A stretch of 64,000 bases of DNA from Burhinus oedicnemus (lineage: Eukaryota; Chordata; Aves; Charadriiformes; Burhinidae): contig VFFE01009170.1 in assembly GCA_008921705.1 (NCBI GenBank), positions 414,209 through 478,208 of the forward strand, read 5' to 3'. A program made the position numbers and the translations under genes. Each line of letters opens with the position of its first letter. Within the stretch, counting starts at the first letter, position 1. The notes beneath the pieces were generated by a model. The model saw nothing but the letters and a program-made list of their open reading frames with translations, searched no databases and had not been told where the DNA came from. Below are positions 1-11,110 of this stretch, in pieces.

Positions 1-3000
1 GCAGTGCAGTGATCTGTGTTGGCACAGTAACCCAGTTACTATATTGTTAGGCTGAACGCATTTGCTTTCTTCCTAGTCTTTTTAAATGTTTGATTTTATT
101 TACATTTGGAGGGTGTGTGACAGGGAACCAGCCGAGCCACCATATCACAGCCCATTTGTAAGCTTACACAATTCACTAACTTAATGTGGACCTATTCCTC
201 TTGACAGGTTTCCCTCAGGTACTCATCACCACAGCACCCCAGCAGTTTAAAAGCTTTAATGCCTCTATCCTTGTCATTATGAGTTAATTGATTTTTGTCA
301 ATGTTACCATAGGAGATGACATCACTTGCATAAGGTCACAGCAGCAGTTAGGACCAGTACCCACATCCCCTCCACCTCCAGGCAGTGCCTTAGTCACCCG
401 GCCACCCTCCTCACCAGGGACTACGCGCTGCTGGCTGTGATTCCTGCGTCAAGATTCGTGACTCACATACCACTTCTTCCAGTGTTTTACTCTTGATTTA
501 AGCCCTTGTGCAAACTGGCAGAAAATTACAAGCAATCACAGTTTCATTTTCCATTAACAAGAACTTCACCGAGCTGTGTAAGAAGTAAAGCGTGGCCAGC
601 GCGAGTCCAGCTGACAGGTTATCAAAGCTTTAACAGTCCTGTGTTCATTGATCACCAACTTTACCATTTTCAAGGGATAGAACATGCTGCTATCAGACCC
701 TAAGAGAACTTTCTGCTTGTGTTGCAGCAGAAATCAATTTATATCTGGTGCAATAGAGTTGTTTTGCTGGTCTATTTTTAAACTGCTTTGTGAAGGGTGC
801 TAGCATGACAGTTCCTGGAATCTGAAACAGCCATGCTGAAAAAGAAAACAAGAATTCAGGCATCAGCACCTCCATTCAACGCAGAACTATTTCCACTTTG
901 GTTTAAAACCACAATAACTTTCCTTTGTCTCGTGAGGACAAAGTGAGGACACAGAGTGCACAGATGAATCAATACTTAACTGAAAAACAGCAAAGCTTTT
1001 TAGATGGTTAACCAGTTAGTTACCAGGGAGTTGCCAGAACCAGAGGATTAATACAAAAAAGGTAGAATGTAAAACACCACCTCTAATTTCCTTTTCCCCA
1101 GTAGACACCTGTCCCCTAAAATGATGAGCAGTCTCGATCTTGAGGCTTCATTACCTACAAGGATGGTCAACACTGGAATAGGGGCTCAGAGAAGCTGTGG
1201 ATTCTCCATCTTTGCAGACATTTGAAACTCAACTGGACATAGCTCTGAGCAGTCTGATCCAAAGCTGAAGTTACCCATCCTTGGAGCTGCAAATGGGACC
1301 ATAAGACCTCCTGATGTCCCTTGCAACATAAATTTTTCTAGTAGTTCTTTTAACAGCTAATGGACAGAGGAATAACTGGACTTGGTCACACACTGAAGGT
1401 CTTCAGCAACATCCAACACCTTTCCACTGATCAACTTAAGGCTCTGACAGCCATCAAATGGCTTTTCCTACTCTCTAGTGATCATCCTTATCTTTCCAAG
1501 AACTCTTCTGATGAGGGCAGTGCCTACCTGATCTGCTCAAAAAATCTGACTGAAATCAGGAATGCTTTCCTTTTATGAAACTGTCTGAGAGCTGCAGTAA
1601 TTCAAGAGCTGATTCACAAGCAGATCATAAATCCCTGTATCAAGAATAGCAATGTGTGCACAGGACAAGTGAAGTCCACACAGAATAAGTACAGACACTG
1701 CATTAGCTGTATAACTTAATCCAATATCTCAAGGCTGCCAGATATTGTTCACCCATGCACTCCTGGTTTGCCCATCCCACGAGAACTAAACACAGAACTA
1801 AGTGCCAAGATTATTGACACTGTATGTGAAGTAATGCTTTTGTCTGCACTGACGAGACAAAAAGGGGATTTCTTCCAGGATTCCCCCATTGGAACTAGAA
1901 GAGGAAGGTGGGTGAGAAACACCGCTGGATGGACTGCTGACACCCAAACCAAGCCAACGAGTTCTGTCACTCAGAAGACAAAATATCAACCGTGTGTTCC
2001 AGCCTGACCTCTCTTTTCTGACAAAATTAGCAACTCCTTCCTGCCAGTGTGTTATCCCTCAGTTGGATCAAGAAGTGGAAGCCACTGTAGTTACTACATT
2101 AAATGTTTCTCAAGGTTGTGGGGAGAAAAAATGACTAGAAAGCCTCCACGCTGGCTTAGCTAGAAACGGGATGTGGTGGAGAAGATTAAGTTGTGTTTCC
2201 ATAGCCACAGCTGAGCAGGTGGCAAACATCCACCACAGGTGCTTGTTCTATGAAGGATCCCACTCCCTGGTAAAACAGGCACCCCTCAAAGCAACCAGGG
2301 CCTGAAGATATCCAGGACTCTTCATGTCCGATGAGCCCTATGTAAGTTTATGAAACTCCTTGGGATCATCATGATTAACTGTCTTCCTTAAGCTATTCCC
2401 CACTGGGCTTTAGTGCTTTTAAACCACTGACCCCTTGAATTAAAGAGGTAGATTTCTCTTTTCACAGCTGTGACTCAACACAGGGAGGAATTCAGAGACA
2501 TCTGAAAACAAAGCCAGGCAGAATTTAAAACAAAATCCTTCAATGACAGATTTAGAGAGTGATGGCTGCAGCTGGAGCTTACAAATATAACAACTAACTA
2601 AATGAGCATGCATTATACAAAAGCCTTACATGGACAGACCATGTGAAGGGCAATTTCTTCACAAGGAGAAGAAAAACAGAACTTTCTTTTCACAAGACAA
2701 ACAGAACTACTAGGAATAAATCATCAGAAAAACTAGATATTGGCTGTTCAAAAGGAACCTTGGTCCATGGGTCCTTCACCAAACTAAACAGTAACCAACT
2801 CTAAAATGACAGGTGATAACTTGTTAGACAAATTAATCCTTGATTTTTTATTTTTTTTTTTAATCTTCAATGCAAAACTGAAATTCCTGTGCCTAGAGAG
2901 GAATAAAACACAAATAAGATGTGGTTTTCAAAACTTATATAATACCTTCAATATGTTCAATTTAAAATATATAGTAATGAGTACATACATTATTGAGTCT

Positions 3001-5211
3001 TTGCAAAGGAAATGTATTCCTACTATTCCAGTTTCACAGCTGGGGAACCTGATGCTAAATGCACTCAATAGCCATCCTAGGAGGACTTGAAGTGAATGAG
3101 TGGAATAAGATTATATTAATTAATAGTTATCAATGCCACTGTCTTAAACATGATACGCTTCTTTCTGCCCAGTTGAATGGGCTACCTGACGTGGCATATC
3201 ATGCACAAGCGTGAAAATGAGCTTTATAAAATGGAACGCATATCTTGAAGATACTCAAGCATGGCACACGTTTACAGAGGAATAAACCTATTGACCATCT
3301 TCACACAGTACTGCAAAAGCAAAACAATGACTACTGGAAACTCTGCTTCCCCGGTCCGCTCAGCTGGGGTATGTGACTTGCATTAATGGCACAGGGAATA
3401 ATGTACTTGCACTCAGACCCAGGACTGACTAATGTCAAATGAAGTTCAGCCATTCATATTAATGGGGATCAGCATTTGTCTGAGGGAATGGAAGTCTCTT
3501 AGACCTCAGGGTCATGAATTGACAAGCTATCGAACATTTTCTCTGTTGTGCTGGCCATCCTCCATCCTCAATGAGATCAGCTGTCTAGACCCTTAGTCCC
3601 ACTACAGCTGCCTTGTGCTCCTCCTGAGGCACAGAAAGAGCTCATTGCTAATTCCTTCTGTGTAATGTGCAACGCAGGGTGAGGTCTTACAACTCCCTTC
3701 CTAGGACACAGAGAATAGTCACGTTTCTCCAGAACCCAGGAAAAACATAGACATCATATATGTAAACCGTGAGTTTTATTATTCCGGAGATCTGTGAATG
3801 GCTAAGACATATGGTGACAGAAATGCCATTAATGACACACACGAAAAAAGCCCACTGAAAGCATTATCTGAAAAGAACAAAGATGACTAACAATTTGTAC
3901 CAAGAAAATTATTGCTAAACTGTATCATCTCACACCATTAATAAACTGGGAGGAGGCAAAAAGCAGTTTTTCTTTCAGATGGACTTTCTGGAAAAATACC
4001 TTCTCACAACATTTTTTCTTGACAGGTTCCAGAGTATCTATAAGCTTGTGGGTTGTAATCACTCCAATGATCAGCAGTTATTTCAGATGGCTGATACAAG
4101 TCTGTGGCTGATATCATCTGTCAAAACATTAAAATATGCAAAGAAAAACACTGCAGCCGAATTTTATTCTTCTTAATATTAAGTAGAGCAATTTTGGGAG
4201 TAAGGACAGCTATAATTTTCACCATCATTAATACTCATCATATTAAGCTGATAACCATAACGTTTTTTTTAAAAAAACTTTTTTTGCAACAACAGTTCTG
4301 CCAGAGGCAAATTTAAATTTTATGGATGATAAGTAGTCTGTTTCCAGTGTCACTTACAAGTTACAACCCAGCTCTGGCAGTCAGGACACGCAGAGTGCGT
4401 CAATTCAAAAAGCCCACTCAAACCTGGGCTTTTCTATTCCTTTAAAGGCACCTCAGCCACAGTCCTGTTTTTCAGAAGTGCTTGTATAAACATTAAAAAA
4501 CACAAAACAATAAAAAGATAAGAATCCAGCATGCAAGGCCAATCCTAACAAAGGATGAGACAAATGAAAAAAACACAAGATTAAAATAAATGTCTTATGT
4601 GCATAATAAATTCCAATATTATGAGTCACTGAATTGACTCATGAACTACGAATTGACCGTGCCCCTTTTAATTGTTCCACATAACGATCTCCTTTCTGAA
4701 AAAGACGAACATCTTTAGCAGACATAGTTGCTACAGCCGATCGTTTCTTTGTTTATCAATAGTATATGTGTACCGTAGTGCAAGTTATGGTACTTAAGTT
4801 TGGCTACAAGTTCAGAAAGCAGCACATAGGACACAGGGGATGTGCAGCTAGATGAGCAAATGCCTTCTGTATATATGTGGAGAATTACCAGGAGAAACCA
4901 CCAAAAAACCAATGCAAATCTATTCTTGGCATTAATATAAGATGAAATGGAAAAGCTAAAAAAGCAAGACTGCAAATCTATGCAGTCTGTAACTGAGAAA
5001 GTAATCACATTTGAGCTTCTTTAAACATTAAAGTTGTCTCCCAATTTGCTTTTCTTAGCAATATGCATCACAAAACACATTAGTGATTTTCTACATTTAA
5101 GCAGTTCTGGGTTTTCTCCACCTTCAACATTCATTTCCTGTTCCAGAAAAATCCTCTCACACAACAACTCCTTACTTAAATAAGAATATAAAAATGTTTG
5201 TAATGGCAAGA
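1..5211. other. AT-rich DNA, no gene recognised
   Basis: No open frame here resembles a known protein family, and none has convincing exon boundaries. The stretch holds a T-rich tract at about 2845-2861, an A/T inverted tract at 4262-4278, and an 8-bp inverted repeat made of two AP-1-like heptamers at 4621-4642 (listed separately). The rest looks like unique intergenic or intronic sequence. Confidence 0.6.
4621..4642. promoter_or_regulatory. Paired AP-1-like heptamers in an inverted repeat
   Basis: TGAGTCA and TGACTCA lie inside a perfect 8-bp inverted repeat, ATGAGTCA at 4621-4628 and TGACTCAT at 4635-4642, separated by 6 bases. TGA(C/G)TCA is the known consensus of the FOS/JUN (AP-1) factors. 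That this pair is used as an enhancer is inference only; such heptamers also arise by chance in 64 kb. Confidence 0.3.
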
Positions 5212-5556
5212 ACGAAGGCTCATCCAGTCTACTAGTCTGTTTTCAACAGTATGTGTAAGGAAGAATAAGAATAGAACATTTATATATAATATCTCCCCAC
5301 CCTTAGTGCTCCCCCTTCTCTCCATCTATTTTCAGCTCAGGAGATTTCCTGAGCCTATTGTGGCCTGTCTATTTTGTAACCCCCGAGTAGATATCACTTT
5401 CAAGTACTTGTCCAGCCTCCCTTTGAGCCCTTGTAAAATTCTTGCATCTGCAACACCATCTGGCAAACAATTTTGTATGTCTGCTACCCAACGTGTGAAG
5501 AACCACTTCCAAAACCAACAATGCAATGGGACAACATATTAATTTCCCCTCATATA
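5212..5556 (-). mobile_element. Ancient CR1-like LINE fragment (3' part)
   Basis: The plus strand reads like the reverse complement of the end of an old amniote CR1. A segment resembling the tail lies at 5216-5250 (CATCCAGTCTACTAGTCTG). It is followed by text typical of the C-terminal reverse-transcriptase region, including GTGTGAAGAACCACTTCC near 5494-5511 and CTGGCAAACAATTTTGT near 5460-5476. The copy is heavily diverged, with no usable reading frame, and much older than the other CR1 copies in the window. The family call rests on remembered consensus features; the exact subfamily is unknown. Confidence 0.6.
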
Positions 5557-8500
5557 CCACCATCTTCATAATAGCCAGAAAATAGATCCTACCAGGCAAT
5601 AAAAATGGGAAGATTCAGACTGAGTTGTGGCGATCATTCAACTATTTTAACATTAGAGGCATTGTGGATGCTACCTCATTACTTTACTTTGTATAATAGA
5701 CTCAGAGAGTGGCTGGGAAATCAAGAGAAAATTGGTCAGAGAAAATTAAAGTGATAGTAGTGGTCAGCTTCAATGAGTATTTGCTGCTGAAGAAAATCTC
5801 TTGCTATGGCCACTGCACAAGACGAGACGTAACATTTCATGACTAAATCTTTGCTCAGAATCCAGGACCAGCTTTGAATATTCGACCAAAACCCTTTTGC
5901 CAGCGTTGGCAAATACATGGGTGGGGCAAAAATCACAGCTTAGATCAGTGAAAGAGAAACCCTCCGGGTTTCATAGCCAACAGTGGCTCAACACCAGTAG
6001 CAGAAGGGCTCCCACTTGTCATGCTTGGTGAATACCTCCAGGCGGTAGGATGGAAAAAGCATCCCAGGACCCAGGAGTTGGGTAGCTCTGTCACTTCACT
6101 CCCTGACGAGGCCCTCTGCCTCTCTCAAGTTGCAGCAAAATTCAATTTTACTTTACTGAAATGGCCAGGTTTTCCCACAACCGGAGCTTTTGCTCTCATT
6201 ATAAATGAAATAAAAGGGATGATAAAAGGGGTTTACTTTTGCAAAAGTTGATAATATATCTTAAATTCTTGTGTTGTTAAAATTGTTAGGATATATAATT
6301 TAAGAAATTTATTTTAAGACTTACGCTATATACCGACAATGTAGAAAAACAGTTATAAGCTCTATTAATCTTCACGTTTCAAGGTGTGAGTGCTGTAAGA
6401 AACATCATCTTGCAATTTAGAACAGTAAAATTGTGAAGATTTATGTCTTCCATTGAAACATCTGGTCTTACCCACTCTTGGTGTCAGAATGGCAGACTGG
6501 ATGAGCTACTTGTTTATTCCAGTCAGGCGTTTCCTTGACTCCTGGACTTTATGTTAAGACTTGATGAACACCTTACTCCCACTGGAGAATTTTCACTCAC
6601 ATGAAGTCAGTAGGTCAGAACTTGAAATTTACAGCTCGCGAAAGGGATTCCTCATCTGCGTTTGTTATATTCTAATGGATCAGTAGAAAAATATAAATAG
6701 TAAAAACCAGTTGTACTTTATATACCCCATACTTCATACATACATAATCCTTAATTTAAGGGACTGACAGAATACAGCTTCTTGAGCAATATCGCTTGTA
6801 GTGAATCATGGAGGGTAGTAAATATCCAAATGGGTTACATCTCAGAAATGCTACCGTGAGCCCTATAGGAGAAAGTTCCTTTCCTTTTACAGGGACAATG
6901 TTTTCAGCTCGCTATCATAAACTGTAATTATTCCAAAGGATCAAATTAGTTATATTTACTTATTTAGAATTAAAAGTTATTTAGGTTTTTTGATTATATC
7001 TATCAAAAGTCAAGTTTCAAGTTAAGTTAATATCTGCAGAGAAGCACAACAAAGCAATGACATTTCTGTCATTGCCTAGTGAGTTTCAGAGCTGTTTCCA
7101 TGACTTTATCAAAAACTAACATTAAAACGATGACGGAAAACATTACACTTTCTGAAAAAAAATCCTCATTACATTTTAAATCAGAAAAGTTACACCTCCT
7201 TTTTCAGCTACAGCTACTTTTAATATTTTCCAAAGGTAGCTGCAATTTGGCTTTGATTCTGCTATTGCGAAGTGCCAGAAATACCTAATTATAGCAGGGA
7301 AAATGTTGTGTGCACACATATGTATATGTTTGTCTACAGTCTGCATGGGCAATTGAAAAATAGCCAACACACACACAGCAAACCACATAATTAAAATTAC
7401 CCTTATGCAGAGTAAATTTGTCTTTAAAGTAGAAAATAATGGAAGGACAGCAGAGACTTCTTAGTACTAAAACATAATTCTTCATTTAATGAGTAATCCC
7501 TGGAGCACATGGATGTTTACCTCACTCTGGGCAAGCTCAAGTGCATGGACAGACAATTACAGTACTTCAGCTGATGTGCAATAACTTGTTAAGCAGAGGT
7601 AATGCAACGGCGTTCTTTCATGGGCTTATAAACTGCATTTCTATATTTTTCTCCATGCCAATATGACTTTTGACTCCCAAATATTAAACGCCTAAAAAAT
7701 GTTCAAAGTTAGAATTCCTGAATCTAGATCCATAAAGCACTAGAGTCTGGTAAAAGCTGGAACCTATGTCTGAAATCTCTCCAAGTTTGGCAGGTACTCT
7801 GTCTGAATCCATTCTGCCTTCAGAAAAAGAAAATAATATTTTTTTTAAAAAAAGACAGACAAAGTTTTGCAATAGGAAAAACACAATGGAGTTAGGTTGC
7901 ATTGTTTCTTAGATGAATAATGGCTGGATAGCAGACTTGGTTGAATATGATTCAAAACCAAATTTTAAAAAATGTAGATATAGGGTGTAGATTGTTAGTA
8001 AATGATGGCAAATGGCTTGAGAGGGTCTCCAAGTTTTGTTTTGGGAGAATGGCAAAAGGAGAAAGGATACTGCTACAGGTTTGCTTCCCACCACTTTTAC
8101 ACAACTGCCTCTTGTCAAAGCGCAGGGTGCAAAGTTCTGAGACTGATATTTGGCAAAAGCAAGTTTAAATTATAAAAAAAAGAAAATCTAATAGATGATT
8201 CAGGAGTTACAATGAACATGGAACCTCTCAATATAACATTAGCTTTCTTTCAGCTATGTTTTAATGTTTCATCATGTACGCAGGACACAGATTTCATTGC
8301 TTTGGTCAGTCCTGCAGAGGCTATTGAACACCTTCTTCGGTGTGCTGACTCTTCACTTCTCAATGAAATCTGTGAAAGCTGAAGGCAGTATTTCAATCTA
8401 TTCATTAATTTTCTAGGCTTTTAGACTTTATGTAAAAATCTTATTTTTCTATAATTTCATATTACTAGGCAAGGAAAGTTAAATACAAACAGAAAATATA

Positions 8501-8626
8501 CACTGTACTGCTTTGTAGTATGCAGATTCTAGAATCTCAGAAATGCCCAATTTTCTGTATTTCTTCCAATGTGTTTGATCCAAACTTCTGGTTGCCAGTG
8601 TAAAAGCAGTTTTAAAGTGATTCACA
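5557..8626. other. AT-rich DNA, no gene recognised
   Basis: No recognisable exon, RNA gene or transposon was seen. There is a short (AC)n run at about 7366-7377 and an A/T-rich low-complexity patch near 7838-7852. Open frames are short and unlike known proteins. Confidence 0.55.
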
Positions 8627-9330
8627 CAATCATAGAATCATAGAATCATTTAGGTTGGAAAAGACCTTTAAGATCATCTAGTCCAACCATTGACCCTACT
8701 CCACCAGGTCTGCCATTAAACCATGTCTCTAAGCACCACAGCTACACAACTTTTAAAGACATCTAGGGATGGGGACTCACCCACCTCCCTGGGCAGCCTG
8801 TTCCAATGTTTGATAACTCTTTCCATGAAAAAATTTTTCTTAATGTGCAGCCTAAACCTCCCCTGGTGCAACTTGAACCCGTTTCCTCTTGTCCTATCGC
8901 TAGTTACTTGGGAGAAGAGACCAGCACCCATCTCACTATAACCTCCTTTCAGGGAGTTGTAGAGAGCAATAAGGTCTCCCCTCGGCCCTCTCTTCTCCAG
9001 ACTAAACAATCCTAATTCCTTCAGCCGCTCCTCATAAGACATGTTCTCCAGACCTCTCACCAGCTTTGTTACCCTTCTCTGGACACGCTCCAGCACCTCA
9101 GTGTCCCTCCAATAGTGCAACTGAAATGCTTCTACACTAACGCACGCAGCATGGGCAGCAAACAGGAGGAGGTGGAAGCCATTGTGCAGCAGGAAAACTA
9201 TGATGCAGTTGCCGTCACGGAAACATGGTGGGATGACTCGCACAAGTGGAGTTCTGCGATGGATGGCTATAAACCCTTCAGAAGGGATAGGCAAGGAAGG
9301 AGAGGTGGTGGGGTACCCCTGTATGTTAGT
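8627..9330 (-). mobile_element. CR1 LINE copy with inverted 5' segment
   Basis: The left end is a CR1 3' tail on the minus strand: two repeats of the AATCATAGA type at 8629-8648, then TTTAGGTTGGAAAAGACC. Minus-strand reverse-transcriptase C-terminal coding continues to about 9108. There the sequence switches to CR1 endonuclease coding on the plus strand, which stops abruptly at about 9330. The middle of the element is missing. Known LINE biology (target-primed reverse transcription anchored at the 3' end, with twin priming) produces this 5' inversion with an internal deletion. No clear target-site duplication is visible, as is usual for CR1. Confidence 0.9.
8716..9108 (-). pseudogene. CR1 pol, C-terminal reverse-transcriptase fragment
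   Basis: This is the last ~130 residues of the CR1 ORF2 protein. It shows the family's conserved blocks in order: [55 protein letters not shown], and HWNRLPREV before the stop at 8716. The catalytic FADD box and the rest of the polymerase lie upstream in intact elements and are absent here, so no activity is expected. The frame is still open, which suggests moderate age. It happens to run on across the inversion junction into antisense endonuclease sequence up to 9294, giving a 192-codon chimeric open frame that is not a real gene. Confidence 0.9.
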
Positions 9331-9333
9331 TAG
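9109..9333 (+). pseudogene. CR1 ORF2 endonuclease domain fragment
   Basis: This is the N-terminal part of the CR1 apurinic-type (EEP) endonuclease, which nicks target DNA before reverse transcription. From 9115 the frame reads about 70 residues and carries [13 protein letters not shown] (the family's Asn motif), [11 protein letters not shown] (with the metal-binding Glu) and [12 protein letters not shown]. It ends at a stop at 9331-9333, just past the insertion edge. The later catalytic motifs (Asp-X-Asn and Ser-Asp-His) are missing, so it is inactive. It lies opposite in strand to the reverse-transcriptase fragment at its left and has no 3' tail of its own. Confidence 0.88.
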
Positions 9334-10655
9334 CGTTATGAATGTCTAGAACTTCATGATGGTGACATCGTAACATTGTTATAGCCATAATAGTCTAAGG
9401 ATATAAATAATGCAAGATTCACGGAAAAGCAACTTGTGCATACTCAGATATAGGCATACATACATGTATGCCTTGTTCTATAGGGAATTATTGTGATTCA
9501 CAGCACTCGACTGAGTTTCCAGCTTATTATGATCTTATTTCTGAAATATTAAAAATAGAATACATCTTAGAGGTTGGGGTTTTTTATGAAGCAGAAAGTA
9601 GCAATCAATGGTCATCTATATTTTTGTTGGCATAGTTCTGTATTTCACACAAGAAACCTTTGATATCAAAGCATGGCTGAGATATCCAAATTCCTTCAAA
9701 TACTTATCTCTTTTAATGATAACTACAGCTGCACTGAAAAGCTGCTGCCCTTGGTATCACTTACATTCCCAGAAGAATATAAATCTCTGAGAGGCAAGGG
9801 TTCAAAAAAGGTATTCTTCTCAGGGCACTGGAGAAACACATAGCTTTATTCTTTCGACGCTGCATAATAGTATTATTGGGCTAACATGCTGAAATATACT
9901 TCTTTTGGGTTTTTTTCCTGAAGCTTATCTACTCTCACATTATTCATCTGAAAACAGGCCAAGAGAAAAACCAGTAAGAGAGATCCAACAAATTCAGAAT
10001 TCAAATAATGTCATTTGGGCCACTGAACATCTTCAGTGGAAGTAATTTAGTCCCAGGCATGGGAATATTGAAAAAGAAATGTTATGAAGAGACACTACTG
10101 AAGGCTGGTTGCTATCTGTTTTAGATCAAAGAGGATCAAAGCAAATATGAAATTGTCTTGTAGGTGAGGTAATAATGTACCTAGTGATCTTGAAATGAAT
10201 TGTTAAAATATTCATATTTCTACATTTCATTTTAAAAGGTGTGCATTTAAATCCCATGAGCAATCCAGCAATGATAATCACAAAATAGTAATATAAAATT
10301 AAATTTAAACCTGAAATCTATTCCATCCTTGAATCAAAAGTATTTCTTTCATCATGGTAATGCCATATTGTTTTTAAAACCTAGTGACTGTATTTGTTTA
10401 ATTTAATGTATAAGTCCTTGGTTATCACTGCAATTTTACTCATACATAAGTCATCTAATGTGCAGTGCTATAGCTGTTTGATGTATATTTCCAAAACCAG
10501 GAAAAAACTAAGACCGAGAGACACATCACCACCTCTTGCAGAAATGTCACTCATGCTATGAATAAAGCATAAGCTTAGAAAAACATCATCACCCAACAAA
10601 CAAATAACATTTGCTGAACCAAACACATGTGTCTGGAATTGTGCTCCTGAGCTAA
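9331..10655. other. AT-rich DNA, no gene recognised
   Basis: Nothing recognisable was seen: short open frames only, no transposon end and no structured RNA. The sequence is AT-rich with scattered short A and T runs. Confidence 0.5.
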
Positions 10656-11110
10656 TTGGAGGCAGGCTCTGGTGCCGTACCGCAGGACGCCGCAGTTGAG
10701 AAATCCCTCAAACTGGTCATGCAGAGTTCAGCATGCCGAGCCACGGCAATTGCTTAACTCGGGGGGCAGGAGGCACAGTGAGAAATCTCAGAAACCAGAC
10801 TGGGAAACAATGCTGTCCTTTGCCAGGGACAACCTCGGCGGTGGGAGGAAGCCAGTGAGAAGGACAGGGACCCGAGCGAGGCTGGCCGTAAAACAGCCAT
10901 GCGCCATCGCAAAGGGCGAGCCCAGGTCGGAGGGGCAGCTGGGGCCATCAGTGGTAGAGAGCTGGGGGGGGTGAAGGGTAGATAAGAGTAAGAGAGGATG
11001 AGGCCTCCTCGGCAAACTGGGGGCCACCACCTGTTCCCACAAGTGCTGCCCCAAACCACCACTGCATCTGTATCCAGCTGTGTCAAGCTGGACTGGGGCA
11101 AGCCTAAGAC
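10656..11110. other. GC-rich patch with G-runs
   Basis: Base composition rises sharply against the AT-rich flanks, and CpG dinucleotides become frequent, especially at 10670-10930. Four G-runs on the plus strand (10932-10935, 10941-10944, 10964-10971, 10976-10978) could form a G-quadruplex, although one loop is long. Open frames on both strands here (for example 10754-11170 minus) are low-complexity and resemble nothing known. It could be a CpG cluster, a regulatory element or an unrecognised repeat; the sequence does not decide. Confidence 0.35.

Noticed and set aside
8723..9015. Plus-strand open frames over the left part of the CR1 copy
   Set aside because: These are antisense shadows of the minus-strand CR1 reverse-transcriptase coding sequence.
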